From Pontimonas salivibrio (GTDB lineage: Bacteria; Actinomycetota; Actinomycetes; Actinomycetales; Microbacteriaceae): 64,000 nucleotides of DNA. A program made the translations under genes and the position numbers. Below the pieces are notes generated by a model. The model did not search any database. It was not told where the DNA came from and saw only the letters and a list, made by a program, of their open reading frames with translations. Location of the stretch: NCBI RefSeq assembly GCF_002950575.1, contig NZ_CP026923.1:496001-560000 (forward strand), written 5' to 3'. This document shows positions 60,273 through 64,000 of the stretch, one piece after another. The first letter of the stretch is position 1. Every line of letters starts with the position of its first letter.

Positions 60273-60509
60273 ATGTTAGACCGTGCGTTGACCCACCTCG
60301 TCAAAGAAATTGTGGAACACCCTGACGAGGTGTCGGTCACGCCGGTCGAAGGCCCCCGCGGCGATGTTCTGGAAATCCGGGTTCACCCGGATGACCTCGG
60401 TCGAGTCATCGGTCGCGGCGGTCGCACCGCAAAAGCACTTCGCGCTGTCATTGGGGCGCTCGCTAAAGGCGGTCGGGTTCGTGTGGACGTGGTCGATCAG
60501 GACTCCTGA
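60273..60509 (+). CDS. khpA: KH-domain RNA-binding protein (KhpA)
   Basis: 78-aa single KH-domain protein; the GxxG loop is in DLGRVIGRGGRTAKALRAVIGAL. The family binds RNA, acts with KhpB in several bacteria, and is regularly encoded between rpsP and rimM. Starts 4 nt after rpsP and its stop overlaps the rimM ATG (TGATG). Confidence 0.95.
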   Translation: MLDRALTHLVKEIVEHPDEVSVTPVEGPRGDVLEIRVHPDDLGRVIGRGGRTAKALRAVIGALAKGGRVRVDVVDQDS

Positions 60510-61156
60510 TGTCTAGTCGGAAGGGTGGCCTTCCGGCTCCAAAGCCCCAGCGCGTGGAGTTGCGGGTCGCACGGTTACTCAAAGCCCACGGCCTTAAAGG
60601 CGGGCTGAAGCTGGAGCTCTACACCGACGACCCCGAGGGGCGCTTTAGTCCCGGTGCCATCTTGAGTGTTCAAGTGCCGACCGATTCGGAATGGTTTGGC
60701 CAAAAACTCACGGTGTCCCGGTTGCGTTTTTACAACGCACAGCCTGTGGTGTTTTTCGAGGGGATTGATGACCGCGATCGGGCGGAAACTTTGGTCCGCG
60801 CTATTTTGTGGGTTGAGCAAGACCCCGATGCCGTTTCGACCGAATCCGACGCCTGGTTTGATCACCAACTGGTGGGGTTGGAGGTGCGACGCGGGGACGC
60901 TCGTTTAGGTGAAATTGTTCGGGTGGATCACCTGCCCGCACAAGACCTTCTCGCTGTGGCGGTGCCGGGGCAACAAGAAGAGGTCCTCCTGCCTTTTGTT
61001 CGAGCCTTCGTGCCAGAAGTCAACACCGAAGAGGGCTACATCGAGATGACACCGCCAGGTGGCCTATTCGATGGCGGTTTATCTGACGCTGACAGTGACG
61101 AGCCCGGCAGTGGTGATTCGGATTCCGGTGAATCGGGTGATGCCCTTGCGCATTGA
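60509..61156 (+). CDS. rimM: Ribosome maturation factor RimM
   Basis: 16S processing and 30S assembly factor (215 aa) that contacts S19. N-terminal RimM domain ([30 protein letters not shown]) and C-terminal PRC-barrel ([62 protein letters not shown]), then an acidic Ser/Gly/Asp tail. Starts in the khpA stop; its tail overlaps the trmD start by 17 nt. Confidence 0.95.
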   Translation: MSSRKGGLPAPKPQRVELRVARLLKAHGLKGGLKLELYTDDPEGRFSPGAILSVQVPTDSEWFGQKLTVSRLRFYNAQPVVFFEGIDDRDRAETLVRAILWVEQDPDAVSTESDAWFDHQLVGLEVRRGDARLGEIVRVDHLPAQDLLAVAVPGQQEEVLLPFVRAFVPEVNTEEGYIEMTPPGGLFDGGLSDADSDEPGSGDSDSGESGDALAH

Positions 61157-61829
61157 CGTCATCACCATTTTCCCCGACTACTTTGCGCCCCTGCAGTTGT
61201 CGCTGATGGGCAAAGCCCAACAGTCAGGGTTGGTGACGATCGCCATCCACGATTTGCGGGAATTCACGAGCGACCGCCACCGCAGTGTCGATGACACCCC
61301 TTACGGTGGTGGCGCCGGAATGGTGATGACCCCAGAGCCGTGGGGGCAAGCGATTGATGCGGTAGTAACTGACCAGTCCACCCTGATTGTTCCCACTCCA
61401 GCCGGAAAACTCTTTAGTCAACCCGTGGCCGCCGAGCTGGCGCACTCCACCCACCTCATCTTTGCGTGCGGGCGCTATGAGGGAATCGATCAGAGGGTGG
61501 TGGAGTATTACCGCCCCCGTATTGATGTGCGGGAGCTCAGTATTGGCGATTACGTGTTGGCCGGGGGTGATGTGGCAACACTGGCCATGATTGAAGCCAG
61601 TGTCCGACTAGTGCCCGGGGTGTTAGGAAATCCGGAATCTTTAGTGGAAGAAAGCCACCAGTTACCGGGTGTGGAATACCCCAGCTACACCAAACCCCCT
61701 ACCTGGCGGGGATTGGATGTTCCAGAAGTCCTCCTCAGTGGCCACCACGATCAGATTGCGCGGTGGCGGGCAGAACAATCCACTATTCGAACGACACACA
61801 ACCGACCGGATTTGTTGCCCGGTAGCTAG
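61140..61829 (+). CDS. trmD: tRNA (guanine-37-N1)-methyltransferase
   Basis: SPOUT methyltransferase (229 aa) making m1G37 in tRNAs. Motifs: [55 protein letters not shown], the knotted SAM loop [20 protein letters not shown], and [18 protein letters not shown]. The ATG 61140 lies inside the rimM tail; the longer frame to 61059 is unlikely. In other actinobacteria rplS follows; here map and a TetR gene on the other strand intervene. Confidence 0.95.
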   Translation: MPLRIDVITIFPDYFAPLQLSLMGKAQQSGLVTIAIHDLREFTSDRHRSVDDTPYGGGAGMVMTPEPWGQAIDAVVTDQSTLIVPTPAGKLFSQPVAAELAHSTHLIFACGRYEGIDQRVVEYYRPRIDVRELSIGDYVLAGGDVATLAMIEASVRLVPGVLGNPESLVEESHQLPGVEYPSYTKPPTWRGLDVPEVLLSGHHDQIARWRAEQSTIRTTHNRPDLLPGS

Positions 61830-61863
61830 CGGCGCCCGGTAACCCCTTTGGCGGTGGGCGGTA

Positions 61864-62637
61864 CTACTGGGGCCTCTCGGTGAGAACCAGCGGGCCCTCT
61901 GCGGTGATGGCCACAGTGTGTTCACTGTGTGCGGCGCGGGAGCCATCAGCGCTTCGAAGGGTCCACCCGTCAGCGTCGACAACCAACTCATCGGTGGTGT
62001 GCATAAACCACGGCTCAATGGCGAACACCATCCCGGGTTTTAACAGTGGGCCAGTACCTGGATCACCGTCATTGGGGATTGACGGTTCTTCGTGCATGGT
62101 GCGGCCCACACCGTGGCCACCAAAGTCGGTGTTGATGGCGTAGCCATAGCGACGGCCCACCTGGCCGATCGCGGCCTGAATGTCACCCAGGCGCCTACCG
62201 GGCCTGGCCTGTTCGATTCCTGCCCACAGGGCTTCTTCTGTGGCGGCAATGAGGGTGTGGTCTTCTGGTTGACCCTCACCGACAACGACGCTTCTCGCCG
62301 AGTCGGCAACCCACCCGCCAAGCTCGACGGCAAAATCCACGGAGAGGAGGTCCCCTGGCTGAAGGGTGTAGTCGCGGGGAAGTCCGTGAAGGGCAGCATC
62401 GTTAACCGATGTGCACAAGACTTTTCCAAACGGCGACGCCCCAAACGAGGGGTGGTAGTCGATGTAACAACTGGTGGCATCCGCTGTTCGGATGCGCTCG
62501 TGGGCAAGTGCATCCAGCTCCAGAAGGTTCACTCCTGGCTGGGCGGCGTCAACAAGTTCGCGAAGGACGTTGGCCACGAAAGCACCAGCGGGGCGCATCG
62601 CCTCAATGTCGGATGCGCGCAGCCTTGCAATACGCAC
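61864..62637 (-). CDS. map: Methionine aminopeptidase, type I
   Basis: Removes N-terminal methionine from new proteins (257 aa). Metal ligands are visible: Asp in LLSVDFAVELGGWVADSARSV (two), His in GGHGVGRTMHEEP, Glu in FAIEPWF and in SEHTVAITAEGP. GTG 62637 is 3 nt after the stop of the upstream TetR gene, so the pair is co-transcribed. Separate position from the secY-adk-map locus suggests this may be a second copy, which cannot be checked here. Confidence 0.95.
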   Translation of the reverse strand: MRIARLRASDIEAMRPAGAFVANVLRELVDAAQPGVNLLELDALAHERIRTADATSCYIDYHPSFGASPFGKVLCTSVNDAALHGLPRDYTLQPGDLLSVDFAVELGGWVADSARSVVVGEGQPEDHTLIAATEEALWAGIEQARPGRRLGDIQAAIGQVGRRYGYAINTDFGGHGVGRTMHEEPSIPNDGDPGTGPLLKPGMVFAIEPWFMHTTDELVVDADGWTLRSADGSRAAHSEHTVAITAEGPLVLTERPQ

Positions 62638-62640
62638 GAA

Positions 62641-63270
62641 TTATTTGATCGGGACGCTGCTGCGCAGGTAGTCACCGATGACTCTGCGCGCTTCTTCGAT
62701 GATTTTCGGGTCACCCTCGGGGTTTCGCCTAAACGCTTCGGTCATCAACGCCTGCCCCATTGCCACAGCAATTTCGAGGTGGAAAATCATTTCCTCGGTG
62801 ACCGGGATGGAATGAGTCTCCGAGACGAGTTTCGCGAACTCTTTGGCGATGATGGAGTTGTTGGGCTCTTCTTCGCTGAGGAAGCGGTCGGTGATGAGTT
62901 CACCGAAACGAAGGTGCAAGAAACTGGGTTCTGATCGACACAAACGAACAAAAGCATCCAAGGTGAGGTCCCACGACGACCATGGCTCATTGGGCGTGAG
63001 GTCGCTTCCTTCTTGCACTGCCTGGAGGTAAAGGTGGAGGTTTCTGGTGGCCAATTGGCGAAGAAGGGCGTCGACGTTGGGGAAGTAGCGGTAGAGCACA
63101 CCGACGGAGGAACCGCTTCGGTAGGCGACAGCGGTGGTCGTTACTGCGTCAATGCCACCCTCGTCAATGAGTTTGGCGGCAGCGTCGAGCAGTGCCTCCA
63201 TGCGGTCGGCGCTGCGTTTCTGAACAGGGACATTGCGTAGCGAGGAACCTGGGTCGATATCGATGCTCAC
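62641..63270 (-). CDS. TetR-family transcriptional regulator
   Basis: 209-aa regulator. N-terminal helix-turn-helix at about 20-66 ([50 protein letters not shown]); the C-terminal ligand domain has no recognised specificity ([24 protein letters not shown]). GTG 63270, with an AT-rich stretch upstream (63298-63315). Located between divergent rplS and the co-transcribed map; target genes unknown, possibly its own operon. Confidence 0.9.
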   Translation of the reverse strand: MSIDIDPGSSLRNVPVQKRSADRMEALLDAAAKLIDEGGIDAVTTTAVAYRSGSSVGVLYRYFPNVDALLRQLATRNLHLYLQAVQEGSDLTPNEPWSSWDLTLDAFVRLCRSEPSFLHLRFGELITDRFLSEEEPNNSIIAKEFAKLVSETHSIPVTEEMIFHLEIAVAMGQALMTEAFRRNPEGDPKIIEEARRVIGDYLRSSVPIK

Positions 63271-63461
63271 TTCACACCACTCTTCTCACACCGTTTCGGG
63301 ATTTATTTCTTGATTCGACGCAGAGTATCAGGTGTGGCACACTGAAGCGTTGGAACTTCTGGTTTCTGCCACGGGGGAGAGCGCCAGAAGACCACATTCG
63401 AGCCGGGAAAAGTCCTTTTTCCCCCTACGCTGGCAGCCCGTGGTGCCTGGAGAGAACAATC

Positions 63462-63809
63462 ATGCAGACCTTAGATGCGCTTGACGCACAGTCACTTAAG
63501 TCCGACATTCCCGATATTCGCCCCGGCGATACTGTCCGAGTGGACGTGAACATCGTGGAAGGTAACCGCTCGCGTATCCAGGCCTTCCAAGGTCTGGTCA
63601 TTAGCCGCTCTGGTCACGGACTCACCGAGACAATCACGGTGCGCAAAGTGAGCTTCCAGGTCGGCGTGGAGCGTACGTTCCCGCTGCACTCGCCCATTAT
63701 TGATGCCATCGAAATTCTCTCCCGCGGTGAAGTGCGCCGAGCAAAGCTTTACTACGTGCGAAGCCTGCGCGGCAAGAAAGCGCGCATCCGCGAAAAGCGC
63801 GAGTCTTAA
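63462..63809 (+). CDS. rplS: 50S ribosomal protein L19
   Basis: L19 (115 aa), at the 30S-50S interface. [36 protein letters not shown] and the C-terminal [22 protein letters not shown] are standard. ATG 63462 has GGAGAG 7 nt upstream; a -10-like TACGCT lies at 63426-63431. Own terminator at 63826-63847. Confidence 0.97.
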   Translation: MQTLDALDAQSLKSDIPDIRPGDTVRVDVNIVEGNRSRIQAFQGLVISRSGHGLTETITVRKVSFQVGVERTFPLHSPIIDAIEILSRGEVRRAKLYYVRSLRGKKARIREKRES

Positions 63810-63825
63810 ACTTAGGACATATCGC

Positions 63826-63847
63826 GACCCCATTAGGGTCCTTTTTT
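63826..63847 (+). terminator. Intrinsic terminator after rplS
   Basis: Stem GACCC / GGGTC, loop CATTA, followed by C and six T residues. It separates rplS from lepB, so lepB needs read-through or its own promoter. Confidence 0.85.
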
Positions 63848-63870
63848 GAGGCTCCAGGGGGTGTGACGCA

Positions 63871-64000
63871 GTGGCTCAGAAAGCACCACAGGGTCTGATT
63901 AGTCGCCTGGGTCGCTACCTGTTTGTCATTGTCAGGGATCTACTGATCATTGTCTTGGCCGCCCTTGTGGTGTCGTTTCTGATCAAAACGTTCCTCATTC
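63871..64000 (+). CDS. lepB: Signal peptidase I (3' partial)
   Basis: First 43 codons only. Basic start (AQKAPQGLISRLGRYLF), then a membrane helix LLIIVLAALVVSFLIKTFLI whose S-F-L-I-K-T-F motif is characteristic of type I signal peptidase before the catalytic Ser region. GTG 63871; an AGGGGG run 9 nt upstream may be the ribosome site. Position after rplS matches other actinobacteria. Truncated by the window edge. Confidence 0.88.
   Translation, partial: MAQKAPQGLISRLGRYLFVIVRDLLIIVLAALVVSFLIKTFLI

Overview
This is a GC-rich actinobacterial chromosome segment (about 60% G+C by eye). Strong third-position G/C, frequent GTG starts, TANNNT-type -10 boxes and the gene order all point to a streamlined Microbacteriaceae-like bacterium, perhaps an aquatic lineage such as Pontimonas or Aquiluna; the genus is inference. 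The right half follows the backbone known from Mycobacterium tuberculosis and other actinobacteria: FAH-MFS-gltX-tRNA, leuCD, gpsA-ddl-DUF3515-thiL, rsmD/recG/coaD, yceD-rpmF-rnc-mutM-smc-ftsY, ffh, and rpsP-KH-rimM-trmD-rplS-lepB. I see no insertion sequence, prophage, CRISPR array or rRNA gene.

Layout. 1-5.5 kb: ispH (5' end outside the window), fba, glpX, rmuC and ychF. 5.5-7.6 kb: accessory patch with an orphan Phd/YefM antitoxin, a decayed higB toxin remnant, an intact higA-like antitoxin, and a Fic protein behind three palindromic operators. 7.6-10.7 kb: DoxX-like and DUF2892 membrane proteins, the latter under a CsoR/CstR-type palindrome; a LON-domain protein; a GH1 beta-glucosidase. 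10.8-15.5 kb: tandem glycine riboswitch driving gcvT-gcvH-gcvP. 15.5-24.7 kb: a LuxR-type regulator facing two very large paralogous, secreted, membrane-anchored, glycine-rich surface proteins, each followed by a 15-bp-period tandem array. 24.7-30.2 kb: DUF779 protein, aldehyde dehydrogenase, GAF regulator, peroxiredoxin, CPBP protein, DCC protein. 30.2-35.3 kb: FAH hydrolase, MFS transporter, gltX, tRNA-Gln(CUG), glycerate kinase, tRNA-Glu(CUC). 35.2-36.4 kb: yybP-ykoY (Mn2+) riboswitch and a TerC protein. 36.5-45.2 kb: leuCD-murA-plsC-gpsA-hydrolase-membrane Mur ligase-divergent ddl. 45.3-64 kb: thiamine, DNA repair, SMC/SRP and ribosome-maturation housekeeping genes, ending in a partial lepB.

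How it fits together. Most genes are housekeeping: glycolysis/gluconeogenesis (fba, glpX), glycine cleavage under glycine control, leucine synthesis, envelope precursors, SRP targeting (ftsY, ffh), and ribosome/tRNA maturation. Lineage-specific biology is concentrated in the toxin-antitoxin graveyard plus Fic gene, the twin surface proteins, and the membrane-anchored Mur ligase beside an atypical Ddl.

A recurring signal is a -10-like hexamer (TAGGCT, TAGCCT, TAGCGT, TACCAT and similar) placed 6-9 nt before ATG/GTG at 17 or so genes. This implies widespread leaderless transcription. At DUF3515/thiL two such boxes overlap on opposite strands.
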